This document shows, piece by piece, positions 1 to 9,554 of a DNA stretch of 64,000 bases. The position numbers and the translations under genes are program-made. Source of the stretch: Bifidobacterium asteroides DSM 20089 (GTDB taxonomy: Bacteria > Actinomycetota > Actinomycetes > Actinomycetales > Bifidobacteriaceae); the NCBI RefSeq assembly GCF_002715865.1, contig NZ_CP017696.1, forward strand, positions 1-64,000. Reading direction: 5' to 3'. The notes below the pieces were generated by a model. That model saw only the letters and a list, made by a program, of their open reading frames with translations. It ran no database searches and was not told the DNA's origin. How positions within the stretch are numbered: position 1 is the first letter of the stretch; each line of letters opens with the position of its first letter.

Positions 1-23
1 AACAGCGGGAAGGAGTGATGACC

Positions 24-515
24 ATGGTCAGGGTGGATCCCGAGACCAGGCGGATCTATCTGGCCTGCGCTCGCGGCCTGGTGGCCGGGCGCATCAGCCT
101 GGATGCTGCCGACGATGCCGGCTTGGACATCGAGCTGCCGGTCTTCAGTGTCGGCCAGGTCGGGCAGTTGGCCAACATCCATCCGCAGACCCTGCGCCAA
201 TACGACCGGCTGGGTCTGATTGTGCCGGAACGTACCGAGGGGGGTGCGCGCCGTTACTCCCTGCGGGATCTGGACCGGCTGGGCCAGGCCCAGCATCTGA
301 GCCAGGACGAGTCCATCAACCTGGCTGGCGTGACCAGGATCCTGGCCCTGGCCGAGGAGAATCGCCAGCTGAGGCGCCAGCTGCGCCGCTCCCACCAGTC
401 ACAGGGGTCCAGTATGTTCGCAGCCGCCGCCGATGGCCGGGTCGTCGAGGTCAGGCGGTCCAGCAGGGCCCGGCTCTGGCGGCAGGACACGACGCATGAC
501 GAGCCGATCGACTGA
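24..515 (+). CDS. hspR: HspR-type MerR heat-shock repressor, left copy
   Basis: The protein is the same MerR-family regulator as at 15479-16009. The winged-helix DNA-binding segment is visible around VGQVGQLANIHPQTLRQYDR, followed by a dimerisation coiled coil and a basic tail. The start is placed at ATG 24, eight bases after AAGGAG (10-15); the GTG and ATG just upstream are too close to that site. The last residues differ from the right copy because single bases missing near 495-510 shift the frame to an early stop. In actinobacteria HspR represses the dnaK operon. The altered C-terminus and the odd duplication make it doubtful that this is a separate functional gene. Confidence 0.6.
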   Translation: MVRVDPETRRIYLACARGLVAGRISLDAADDAGLDIELPVFSVGQVGQLANIHPQTLRQYDRLGLIVPERTEGGARRYSLRDLDRLGQAQHLSQDESINLAGVTRILALAEENRQLRRQLRRSHQSQGSSMFAAAADGRVVEVRRSSRARLWRQDTTHDEPID

Positions 516-737
516 TTCCAATCGCTGATCGTCTGGAGCGTACGCTCCTGAAATGGGTGCGGGCCTGTGCTATGGTGTACAGGTTGGCCGCTCGCCCAAG
601 AGCTGCGGGCTGATGTCGCCTGAATGCTTTGAGTACGGGGAAACCGCTTGCGCGAAATTCGTCATTCTCTGCTTTGCACGCGGCCTGCGAACTGTCGACC
701 GACAGTGTCGTTTTCTTCCCTGTTGTGAAAGGTCATT

Positions 738-1110
738 GTGACTGGCTTCATCCATGCCTGATTCCAATTCGTCCATTCCGGCCAGTCTGCCGTAGAACTA
801 TGACTTTTGACCAGCTGGGGGTGCCTGAGCCCTTGGTTCGCGTCCTGCGCAAGGACGGCAAGACCAGGGCCTTCCCCATCCAGCGGGATACCCTGCCTGA
901 TGCCCTGGCTGGCCGTGACATTCTGGGACGGGGCCGGACCGGTTCCGGCAAGACCCTGGCTTTTCAGCATCCCTCTGGTGGCTCAACTGGCTGCCTGCGA
1001 AGGAGGACGGACCCGCCATGGCCGCGGTGGTGCCGCCGGTTCAGACAGTCTGCCCCGGCCCGCGCGGTCTTGTCCTGGCTCCCACCCGCGAGCTGGCCAA
1101 TCAGATCGAC
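738..1110 (+). pseudogene. DEAD-box helicase 5' fragment, left copy
   Basis: From the GTG at 738 the sequence matches the first 370 bases of the helicase gene at 16197. It includes the Q-motif region, the Walker A motif GRTGSGKT and the PTREL motif. Small insertions and deletions relative to the right copy break the frame several times (for example TTTT for TTT at 961). Homology stops at 1110, after which the sequence belongs to an oppositely oriented, unrelated gene. It cannot encode a helicase. It is either a duplication scar or an assembly artefact. Confidence 0.85.
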
Positions 1111-2311
1111 GTGGCAAAGCGCCGGAAGCGATTGATTTTCGGGCGCTCGCAGCGTTGCTCAAGGCCGATTGTGTCGAGTTGTTGATGCCGTTGGCCGCCG
1201 AGACTGTGCTGGTTGTCGTCGCGCCGAGATTGGGTGTTGAGATCGGTGATGGTTTTGATGGAATCGCCGAGGCTCGCTTTTGTGCCTTGAGCTTGGCGAT
1301 TGCGTCCGTGCTGCCGGGCACGCCCGCGGTTTCCAGACGATTGATGAGGCTGGCGGTGTCGCTGTTGATCTGCTGGGCGGAGGAAAGTGCCGAGCTCGCG
1401 TCGCCGTTGGCTTTGGTCAGCCCGGCCGCAATGGAATTGATGGCGATGTTGGATTGGGAACTGGCCTGTGAAGCAGGCTTGAGCTCTGGTCGAGCGTGCT
1501 GCCGGCGCTGCTGGTGAAATCGTTCAGCGTGTTCTGTGTGCTGGTGATTGCGGCGGACGCGTCACTCAGCTTTTTGGCCGTTTGTGTATTGGCTTTTTGC
1601 GTTCTGTCGAGCGTCCCTTGTGCTGCTTTGGTTTTGTCGGGAATGCCGTTCAGCGTCGCGGTGAGCTCGGCGATGCCACCGCGTTATGTCGCTGACGGAG
1701 CGTTGCGCCTTGTCGAGATCGGCCAGAACGTCGGTCGTGGTGGTATCGGCTTTGGCGTTGATGTCGTCGTCGTTTGGTTGATGGTGCTCGAAACGACCTT
1801 CTTACCGTGGAGACAAAGGTTTCGTTGACCTGGCTGTCGACGGTCGAAGCACCGGTGTCGGTCATTGCGGCTGGCCAGTGCGTTCGCTTTTTCGTTGACG
1901 TAATATTCGAGCGTGGGGCGCGTGCTGCGTCCTTCGATGACCCCGGCCACCCGGTCACTGAAGTTCTTGGGGATGACGATGGCAGCGTAGCTTTTCCCGG
2001 ATTCCACGCGCTGCATGGCCTCGGACTTGTCGGCGAATTTCCAACCCAGCTGGTTGTTGCCTTTGAGCTGTTTGACGATCTGATCGCCCCATGTTCATCT
2101 TGCCGATGGTCTGAGAATCGGTGCCGCGGTCGTTGTTGGCTACGATCACTTCGATGCTGCTGGTGTTGCCGTAAGGGTTCCAGAAACCGGCGATATTGAA
2201 CCACGCGTAAAGCGGTGGAATGAAGATGATTCCGAACAGGACGACCCACGCTGCCGGCACACGCAACAGGCGCACGATATCGCGTCGTACGATGGCCATC
2301 ACGTTGTTCAT
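1111..2311 (-). pseudogene. YhgE/Pip-type membrane protein, truncated and frameshifted
   Basis: The start (2311) encodes a typical YhgE/Pip N-terminus: a short basic region, a membrane segment with FGIIFIPPLYAWFNIAGFW, then a periplasmic-type region with NDRGTDSQTIGKM. The same protein continues in other frames: SGKSYAAIVIPKNFSDR near 2000, and an Ala/Ser/Asn-rich coiled-coil stalk down to 1111. Frame changes are needed near 2090, near 1870 and again near 1650-1320. The gene is then cut at 1110/1111, so the C-terminal membrane domain is missing. Family members are phage-receptor or export-associated membrane proteins. The frameshifts may be real decay or sequencing indels. Confidence 0.7.
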
Positions 2312-2670
2312 AGAGAGGCTCCTTCAAGCTTATTCGTCGGATGAAATCAAAAACTTCCGACTAGCCCGTCGGGTTCCTGTTTATATTCATTATTATTCCT
2401 GCTGTATCACCATATTTGACCCCCTAAATCTTTTGTTCAAAGCGAATACTTTGTTTATTGGTCAGAAGAGGGCCGTCGCGGCGCCAGGGGGATATCGAGC
2501 TTGTGAACGACAGGCATGGCAAGATCGGCATTGTCTGGTTCGAGCATAGAGCCGACAAGGTGTCAGACCGATTTCAAAGACGTGGGCGAGCCCCGGATTC
2601 GGGTACGACCACCGCGTTTGGTAGCCTTATAAGAATTGTAAGAGGACTTGCTCGGGTAAGGGGAGTGGGC
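2312..2670. other. Intergenic region between divergent broken genes
   Basis: About 360 bases separate the pip-like gene (leftwards) from the CmpB-like gene (rightwards). The left half is AT-rich and suitable for promoters. A 77-codon plus-strand frame (2458-2691) shows no recognisable domain. A GGGGAG site (about 2657-2662) serves the start at 2671. Nothing else is evident. Confidence 0.4.
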
Positions 2671-4021
2671 TATGGGAACTGCTCCCGATAATGAAACTTC
2701 AAAGAAGTCGGCGGTTTCGCAAACTCTGGCGTGACTCGGCGCAGACTTCGGCAAACGCCCTTGGCAAGGCCGCCAGCAGTGCAGCGGACGCCGTCGTGCA
2801 TTCGGCCACACGGGCCGCGGAAGGTGTCGGCGATGCCTCGCGCAGCCTCGCAAACCATGCATCCCAGCACCTGACTCTGATCGGCCCATATCTATGGTGT
2901 TCTGGTGCTGCTGGTTGGCTTGGTCGGCGTGCCGTACGTCGGCTATGAGATTTTCGACGGCATCCAGAAGTTCGTTACCCGGACGGCTTCACGCCGACCC
3001 ACTTGATCTGACATTTTGCTTACTTGTGCGCAGGCGGTTGTCGCGTTTGCCAACGCCGTCGCCCTGATCGTATTCGGTGTCATGCTGCTGCGCGACATGC
3101 GTCGGCACGCGGCACGATGGGCGTACATGATGATGGCCGTGACTTTCGTTCAGGGCATGCTGGCGTTGGCATTGCAGGGCCTTGGCCTTGGCGTGGGGCT
3201 TTCCATGATCCAGATTGCCATCCTAGTGGCGCTCGCCATCGCTCTCGATCCGGCGCTGATCGGCGAACGTGCTGTGCGACGCAGGCTCAAGCGGATGGAT
3301 GAGCACGACGAATACATCGAGGCGAAGGGTGCGGGTATGCTCGGCCCGCGACCCGAGCGGCAAAGGCTACGTCGAGCTCAATGTTTTCAATGTGTTCTGG
3401 CTTTTTGTGGTGGGTTGCGTCGGTGGGGCTCATCGTCGAGGAGATCTATCACCTCATCTTTTACAACGTTTGGCAGGACCGTGCAGGGCTTATCTGGGGA
3501 CCGTTCTCGCCGATTTACGGGTTCGGGGTCGTGGTGCTGACGATGTGCCTGAACCGTCTCTGCATGCCAACGCCGTCCTGGTTTTCTTTGCCAGTGCGGT
3601 TATCGGCGGGACGTTCGAAGCGTTTGTCAGCTGGTTCATGCAGGTGGCCTTCGGCATTATCGCCTGGAATTATTCAAACGACTGGCTGCCGCTTTTCGGC
3701 GGGCGGACCAGTGGCAAATACATGGTTTTCTGGGGGCTGGCGGGCCTGATCTGGCTGCGTGAGCTGCTGCCACGCATCCTCAAATTCATCAACCTCATCC
3801 CGTGGAAGTGGCGTTACGCACTGACCGCTGTCGCGCTGGTGCTGATGCTCATCGACATCGTCGTCACCCTGATGGCGCTGGATTGCTGGTACGGCCGCGT
3901 TGCCGGCCTGCCGCAGACTTCACCGGTCGCCCGCTTCTTTGGGGAGCATTTTGACAATGCGGTGATGAAACAACGTTTCCAGACCATGAGCATCAATCCT
4001 CAGTGGTCTGGCCGTGGGTGA
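2671..4021 (+). pseudogene. CmpB-type (PF06541-like) multi-membrane protein, frameshifted
   Basis: The reading starts at ATG 2671, after GGGGAG. It runs through a soluble Ala/Ser-rich segment, hydrophobic segments (VLVLLVGLVGVPYVGYEIF; LALALQGLGLGVGLSM) and a C-terminal part with WGPFSPIYGFG and AFGIIAWNYSNDWLPLFGG, typical of putative type-IV ABC-transporter membrane proteins. At least four frame changes (near 2730, 2890, 3010-3030, 3360-3430 and 3560) are needed to read it. The last 150 residues from about 3560 are in one frame. All defects look like single-base indels, so either recent inactivation or poor sequence quality is possible. Its cellular role is unknown. Confidence 0.6.
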
Positions 4022-4048
4022 AAACAGCCTATTCCCGGTTCTGTTTCG

Positions 4049-4115
4049 ACTTTTCATAGTATAACTAGAAAAATCCAGTTTATTGTGTGACTTTTTAATT
4101 TATACTATGAAAAGT
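4049..4115. repeat. AT-rich inverted repeat upstream of an ATPase gene
   Basis: ACTTTTCATAGTATA (4049-4063) is the exact reverse complement of TATACTATGAAAAGT (4101-4115), with a 37-base spacer. A related TAGTATAAATGGAAAAGTT follows at 4139-4157. The set sits in a strongly AT-rich stretch before the ATPase start at 4232. It may be operator-like or a cruciform. Confidence 0.6.
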
Positions 4116-4231
4116 TGAATAATTTGATATGCTTTTAATAGTATAAATGGAAAAGTTGGTGGTGTAATGGTGCGTGATGAAAACAGCAAAGGTGTCGGCA
4201 TCGAATACCTAATGCCAAAAAGCTTAATAAA

Positions 4232-5481
4232 ATGTCTGTCGGCAGGGCCGCCTTGCTTGATAGTTCAACATTGAAGTTGAAGCCGCGACCCGATTATCTT
4301 GCCATGTTGGTCAAGTTTCTCGATAATGAGGCTATCAAAGTCATATCCGGCATGCGCCGCTGTGGAAATCAAGTCTGCTTATCATGCTTGCGGAGTATTT
4401 GCGCGAAATGGGTATTCCGCAAAAAAATATTGTGATGGCTAATTTCGAGTCTTCTGAGTTCTTTGATGTGACGGATTATCGGAGTTTGACAGCATGGCTA
4501 TACAAGCGGATGGATGAACCGGAGCATTATTATGTGCTGCTTGACGAGGTGCAGTTGGTGGATCACTGGGAACGTGCCATCAATGCCCTGCGCGTGGACG
4601 CCGATGTGGACATTTATCTGACTGGGTCGAATGCTTATCTGCTTTCTTCCCAACTGGCCACGTTGCTTTCCGGACGGTACGAGGAAATCAATGTTTATCC
4701 ACTTTCGTTCAAGGAATTTATGAACTATGCCGGACTTTCCGACCGCCGACTTGGGCTAGAGCGCTATTTGCGGTTTGGCGGATTGCCACCTGTCGTTGAT
4801 CAAGGTGATGATTGTCAGTTGGCTGAGACCATGCTTTCCGGAATCTATAACACCGTGGTGGTGAAAGATGTTGCACAGCATGTTCAGATTCGCAACATGT
4901 CGGTTTTGGGCGATGTTGCGCGTTTCCTCGCTGATACCACCGGTTCGAGCGTGGCCATCACAAATATTGAGCGTCGCTTGGCCAGTGCTCACCGTAAGAC
5001 CGCAGGCGGCACGGTCGAACGTTACGTGCAGGGTTTGGTTGATGCCTTCTTGTTCTCGCGGGCGCAGCGTTACGATCTGAAGGGTGGAGCGTATCTGCAA
5101 GGTGGGGAGAAATACTATCCTGCCGATTTGGGCATTCGCAATATGCTATTGGATTTTCCTGCAGGCGATCTCGGATTTGCGCTTGAGAATGTGGTCTATA
5201 ACGAATTGCTGGTCAGGGGATTTCATGTTCGTGTCGGCAAACTTGGCAATATTGAGGTTGATTTCATCGCAACCAAAGGCGAAACGAAACTAGCGATTCA
5301 GGTTACGGCCACCATGTTGGACGAAAAGACCCGTCAGCGTGAATTGGCTCCGCTACGTCAACTTGTGACGAAGTCTGCTAATGAAGGTTTACGCCGTATG
5401 GTTCTTACGTATGACACTGTTGGTCTCGGGGTAGTTGACGGTATTGAGATCGTCAACGCTATCGATTGGTTGTTGGAGTGA
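4232..5481 (+). pseudogene. DUF4143-type AAA+ ATPase, one frameshift in the Walker A motif
   Basis: The N-terminus (from ATG 4232) reads up to ISGMRRCG. The rest, from LLIMLAEYLREMG, continues one frame away to 5481. Restoring a single A in the run at about 4367-4370 gives an uninterrupted protein of about 416 residues with the P-loop GMRRCGKSSLL, Walker B YYVLLDEVQ, sensor region IYLTGSNAYLLSS and the C-terminal nuclease-like DUF4143 domain (VEVDFIATKG, IQVTATM). This family is common in gut bacteria and in accessory DNA, with unclear function. One missing A in a homopolymer is a classic sequencing error, so the gene may be intact in the organism. Base composition is AT-richer than the window average. 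Confidence 0.8.
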
Positions 5482-5611
5482 TGTTTTACGGCTTAAAGTG
5501 CTGATTTCTTGTGTGAAGTCTAAAATCGGAAGGAATCGAAACAAATTGTCTGGATATGAAATATCGAGTAGTGGGCGTATTGGGAAATGACGAACTTGTT
5601 GGTGGGCAGCT

Positions 5612-6694
5612 ATGGCACAGCATGCTAATGACAAACGCGTTACGCTTCAGCAGGTTGCGGATGATGCTGGTGTATCCAAGTCTGCTGCGTCTTTTGCTCT
5701 TACGGGTCGGACTGATCAACGAATTTCGCAGGTGACCATTGCAAGGGTGAAGGCGGCTGCAAATAAGCTCGGCTACCATCCAAATTTAGCGGCGAAGACT
5801 TTACGAACGGGTACCTCGGATACGGTGGCTTTGGTGTCTGATTTCGTTGCTACAACTTCTGTGGCGAATGAGATGGTTGCAGGTGTGCTCAACGAGCTTC
5901 GCGTTCATAGTAAGTTTCTCTATACTGTGGATACTGAGGGTCGGCCTAAGGCGGAAAAGCATCTTATCCAGACGTTGTTGGATCGGCAGGTTGACGGAGT
6001 TCTATATGCTTCCATGTTCACTCGCGAGATACCAGTTTCCGCTATTTCGGATCTTTCAAATATAACCGGCCAGATGCCTCTCGTTTTGCTTAATTGTTTG
6101 AGTAGCCATCCGACAAAAATTTCAGCCGTAGTCCCGGATGAATATAATGCCGGCCGGATGGCTGCTGATGTATTAATCAAGGCTGGCCATGGGCAGCGCA
6201 TTGGATTTATGGGCCAATTTCCACCAGAGGTAACCGGCGGGGTCCAATGGCATGGTTGGCACCCATGGGCGCTGGAGCAGCGCTTGTTGGGCATCAGGGA
6301 TCGTCTTGCAGAGTCGAATTTCAAATTAATGAAAATATATGAATCGGATGAATGGGATGTCCGATCTGGCCGGGCTGTCGCTCGCAAGCTTTTGGCTTCA
6401 AAAGAGGATTTGCCGTCTGCCATAATATGCGTTAACGATTCAATGGCCTTCGGGCTTATGCAGATTTTGCAACTCAATGGCTTTTCTGTGCCTCGAGATA
6501 TTTCATTGATTTCGTTTGATGGTAGTGAATGGGCGAAGGCATGCATACCTAGCCTCACAACTATCTGCTTGCCGCAAAGGGAAATGGGACGTTCGGCGGT
6601 TCGATTGATGCTGAGCCAAAAAAGTGGAGTTACAAAGCATGTTCCGATGCCATTGTCTGTCGGCGGAACTGTCGCGCGCCCGTCTTCACGGTAG
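5612..6694 (+). CDS. LacI-family transcriptional regulator
   Basis: A 360-residue LacI/GalR-type repressor. The helix-turn-helix and hinge lie at residues about 9-60 (VTLQQVADDAGVSKSAAS, then NLAAKTLRTGTSD). A periplasmic-binding-protein-like sensor follows, ending with the usual ISFDGSEWAKACIPSLTTI strand and loop. The ATG at 5612 gives the standard family length. It lies upstream of, and in line with, an esterase-MFS-esterase-SGNH cluster, so it most likely controls that cluster through sites in the 290-base gap before 6983. The ligand is unknown, presumably a sugar or sugar ester. It belongs to the AT-richer segment. Confidence 0.9.
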   Translation: MAQHANDKRVTLQQVADDAGVSKSAASFALTGRTDQRISQVTIARVKAAANKLGYHPNLAAKTLRTGTSDTVALVSDFVATTSVANEMVAGVLNELRVHSKFLYTVDTEGRPKAEKHLIQTLLDRQVDGVLYASMFTREIPVSAISDLSNITGQMPLVLLNCLSSHPTKISAVVPDEYNAGRMAADVLIKAGHGQRIGFMGQFPPEVTGGVQWHGWHPWALEQRLLGIRDRLAESNFKLMKIYESDEWDVRSGRAVARKLLASKEDLPSAIICVNDSMAFGLMQILQLNGFSVPRDISLISFDGSEWAKACIPSLTTICLPQREMGRSAVRLMLSQKSGVTKHVPMPLSVGGTVARPSSR

Positions 6695-6874
6695 GTGCCT
6701 GGTGCCGAATCGGTGTGATTGCAGGTTAAGTGTTTGGAATATGCATTATTCAGGTGTTCTTCTTTAACGATGACGCATTCGAAGAGATAGCCAGTTGGGT
6801 TTCGCGTTGAAAAGGTTCCCGGATAGATGAGCTGATTTGTTCAAAAGCTACCTTCGTTATGCAAGCCAATCAAG

Positions 6875-6950
6875 TTATTTGATAACGCTTAAATAAATTT
6901 TAGAGAAACGCCTAAATATAGTTGCTATATTGATTTAGCAATGTTACTAT
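6875..6950 (+). promoter_or_regulatory. Promoter with candidate LacI operators before the esterase cluster
   Basis: A -35-like TTGCTA (6922-6927) and a -10-like TACTAT (6945-6950) are 17 bases apart. Upstream lie two similar CG-centred elements, GATAACGCTTAAATAA (6881-6896) and AGAAACGCCTAAATAT (6904-6919), 12 of 16 bases alike. The first is nested in a TTATTT/AAATAA dyad (6875-6896). Operators with a central CG are typical of LacI proteins; linking them to the regulator at 5612 is inference. Confidence 0.5.
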
Positions 6951-6982
6951 ATCAATTTAGCTAATATAGGAATGAGGTTTTG

Positions 6983-8020
6983 ATGATGGGTGATGTTTTT
7001 CCGCACTTATCTGATGCATGTTTGTATCCAGGCGACCCATACCTGCGGATTGATCCGTTTTTCAAGAATCGTCTTCATCTCGCTCCTAACGTCGCGCCGG
7101 CCGGGGAACTTCCTGATGATTTCATGAAGCCTGCGGGTCATTGGTTGTGCCCCTCCACTGTGACATTTGAGGATTCTACGGTGAGTGGACCGTATGGTGC
7201 TATCCCGATTCGAGTATATCGACGTAAAAAAATCACGAATGCTTCAGTAAAATCGTGGTTGCTTTGGATGCACGGAGGTGGGTTCACGGAAGGTGATCTT
7301 AATTTGCCGGAAGCCCATGCGTTTTGCGCCGAGATGGTTGATCGCTGTGGCATTGGCTGTGTCTCCGTCGATTATCGTTTGGTAAAAGGCAATACAAATC
7401 GTTATCCCACTGCATTTGAGGAAATATTGGCTGTATGGCAATGGCTGGTGAATGATTTTCTTGATACTGACGTAAGCACAATCCCTCAAATGTTTATTGG
7501 TGGAGCAAGCGCTGGCGGTAATCTCGCGTCGGCTTTGTGCCTGAAAGCAAGTGATTGTCCTGATATAGTCCGTAAGCCAGATGGTTTGTTGTGCGCTTAT
7601 GGAGTGTTTCATGCTCTAACGTGTCCCTCAATAACAGGCTGGGAACATAACATGTCGATCCTTCCTCAGCCGCTTCGTTTCGACGACAAAGTCTTTAGGG
7701 ATACTCAGCTGACGTATGTGGGGAATGTTGATACTAAGCCTAGATACAGCGCAGCCGGTGAATCGCAGCCCATTGGTTTTCCTCCGACTGCCCTAATTTG
7801 CGCCGAATTTGACGACCTTGCACAATCCACGATACAGTTTTCCGCTCAGCTTCAGCGAGCCGGCGTGGAAGTCAGAACGCGGATGGCATTGGGGACATTG
7901 CATGGCTTTTTGAATTGGTATCCGGTCAAGGAATTGCCGCAGACGCTTGAAACCATAGATTTCTTTGTTCGGTTTGTTCGTGAATTGGAAAGGAGGGGCA
8001 CCGCTCATACGAGAGAATGA
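6983..8020 (+). CDS. Alpha/beta-hydrolase, hormone-sensitive-lipase-like esterase
   Basis: About 345 residues. The oxyanion-hole motif HGGGF (around residue 95) and the nucleophile elbow GGASAGGN (around 175) mark the HSL/arylesterase group. A late acidic residue in CAEFDDLAQS and the histidine in LGTLHGFLNWY complete the triad. GAGG at 6974-6977 supports ATG 6983 (or 6986). No signal peptide is seen, so it should act in the cytoplasm. It is first in a cluster with an MFS carrier, a second alpha/beta-hydrolase and an SGNH esterase, which suggests uptake and de-esterification of an acylated plant sugar or phenolic ester. The substrate is inferred only. Confidence 0.8.
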   Translation: MMGDVFPHLSDACLYPGDPYLRIDPFFKNRLHLAPNVAPAGELPDDFMKPAGHWLCPSTVTFEDSTVSGPYGAIPIRVYRRKKITNASVKSWLLWMHGGGFTEGDLNLPEAHAFCAEMVDRCGIGCVSVDYRLVKGNTNRYPTAFEEILAVWQWLVNDFLDTDVSTIPQMFIGGASAGGNLASALCLKASDCPDIVRKPDGLLCAYGVFHALTCPSITGWEHNMSILPQPLRFDDKVFRDTQLTYVGNVDTKPRYSAAGESQPIGFPPTALICAEFDDLAQSTIQFSAQLQRAGVEVRTRMALGTLHGFLNWYPVKELPQTLETIDFFVRFVRELERRGTAHTRE

Positions 8021-8095
8021 CCGCGTTTATGGCAGTTTAGATGACATTTATGAATGTTTTCATCTTTAGTGATGTGTTTCAAAGGAGAAAGATTG

Positions 8096-9433
8096 ATGAT
8101 ATCTACTACAACAGAGTTGACTGAGAAAAAGAAGAAAAAACATCCCAATCAGTGGTGGGTCGGATTTGTATGCGGCATGGCTACGTTTGTCGATAATGCG
8201 GCTACGGCCGGTATTGCGACAGCTCTGGTTTTATATCAAAAAGGCGGCATCACCGGTAATCAAGTTGGTATGCTGACTGCGGCATTGACTATTGGTGTGG
8301 CGGTCGGTTCTTTCCTTGGTGGTCGGCTTGGCGATCAGTTTGGGCGACGTCGTGTGTTTATTGCAACGATGCTAATCATTATCATTGGTGCTTTTGCGCC
8401 ATTTGTCAGTATTAAATTCGCATTCATGCTACCTGGTGTCTTTTTGCTCGGACTAGGCATCGGCGCAGATCTGCCGGTTGCTTTGGCCACCATTTCTGAG
8501 ACTGCTGACGATAAGAGCCGTGGCAAGATTCTGGTCTTTTCGAATTTGCTTGGAGGCTTTGGTATCCTTATGTCTGTGCTCCTTGGCATTTTCTTCGGTA
8601 ACTCAGGAGTGTTCGGTGGGCATATGATTTTCGGAGCTTTCGGCGTCGTTGCTGTAATCGTATTGCTGCTGAGGCTGACTATTCCTGAAACCGATGCATG
8701 GTTGAAGGCTCGTGAGGAGCGTCAAAAAGGTATCCGTACCGAACGCGCCGATAAGGTCCATATCTCGGATTTGTTGAAGAAGCCATATGATAAGCCTTTC
8801 TGGACTTTGATTTTCTACTATGGCCTGGCAGCTATGGCCGTTTCGGTTGCTTCCAGCTTCGGAACTTACGTGGCTTACAATGTCGCGCATATTTCAGTGT
8901 CGACATTCTCCACTGCGTCTTTGGTCTCCATGCCCTTGGCCATTGTTGGCGCAGCTTGGTTCATGGCTGTCACCGATACAAAATGGCGTATGCCTTACTA
9001 CATTGTTGGCTCTGTACTTGTAGTCTTCGCAAACTTCATTCCGGTGATCTTCGGTTTTAACCTCGTGTCTTTGTGCGCTTCGACCTATCTTTGCACGTTC
9101 GCCGGCGCATTCTGCTACGAGACGATCATGAAAGTATGGACACAGGAATCTTTCCCGACTATGTTGCGTGGTACTGCGCAGGGCACTATTTATGGTGTTT
9201 CCCGTATTCTGACCGCTCTGCTCAATACGGTAACACCTGCTCTTTTGGTCTTCAATCCTAAGCTTCTTTATAGTGGTGTGGCCATTGTCGCGGCAGTCGG
9301 CTTCTTCATCGGTTGGCTTGGGTTCCATAAGGATACAAGAAACACCTTCCACACAGAAGGAGAACTCGAAGAACGTTCCGATGCGAATGCCGCTGATGTG
9401 AGTCCGGCCGTGACAGTTGCAGTGGGGCAATGA
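8096..9433 (+). CDS. MFS transporter (metabolite:H+ symporter type)
   Basis: About 445 residues with twelve predicted membrane segments and the MFS signature GGRLGDQFGRRRVF between segments 2 and 3. A charged Lys-rich N-terminal tail (TEKKKKKHPNQW) precedes the first helix. The start at ATG 8096 is set by AAAGGAG (8081-8087). It lies 75 bases after the esterase gene and probably shares its transcript. The family moves sugars, organic acids or aromatic acids with protons; the context suggests it imports the substrate of the neighbouring esterases. Confidence 0.85.
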   Translation: MISTTTELTEKKKKKHPNQWWVGFVCGMATFVDNAATAGIATALVLYQKGGITGNQVGMLTAALTIGVAVGSFLGGRLGDQFGRRRVFIATMLIIIIGAFAPFVSIKFAFMLPGVFLLGLGIGADLPVALATISETADDKSRGKILVFSNLLGGFGILMSVLLGIFFGNSGVFGGHMIFGAFGVVAVIVLLLRLTIPETDAWLKAREERQKGIRTERADKVHISDLLKKPYDKPFWTLIFYYGLAAMAVSVASSFGTYVAYNVAHISVSTFSTASLVSMPLAIVGAAWFMAVTDTKWRMPYYIVGSVLVVFANFIPVIFGFNLVSLCASTYLCTFAGAFCYETIMKVWTQESFPTMLRGTAQGTIYGVSRILTALLNTVTPALLVFNPKLLYSGVAIVAAVGFFIGWLGFHKDTRNTFHTEGELEERSDANAADVSPAVTVAVGQ

Positions 9434-9554
9434 AGTCAAAGCATTTGTTCGAACTTTATTCAAATTAAAGAATTATTGAGTGAACCGTCTTTAAGTGGAT
9501 GGAACTATTTGAAGACGGCATAACCGGATAAATAGACATTGAAATGAGATTGCT

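Larger units (their letters stand above)
1..1110 (+). repeat. Left copy of a 1.1-kb direct duplication (hspR plus helicase 5' end)
   Basis: This stretch matches 15454-16568 almost base for base and in the same orientation. The two copies differ mainly by single-base gains or losses in short runs (for example near 495-510, 605, 745, 770, 797, 961 and 1055), with few substitutions. The match ends abruptly at 1110 inside the helicase gene. The match begins at the window edge, so the copy may extend further left. The difference pattern resembles base-calling error in a poorly covered contig end more than evolutionary divergence. Confidence 0.9.

Noticed and set aside
1-1110. A genuine second hspR-helicase locus
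   Set aside because: The indel-dominated differences and abrupt end argue for an artefact or scar; I annotate it as a repeat and do not claim two functional loci.
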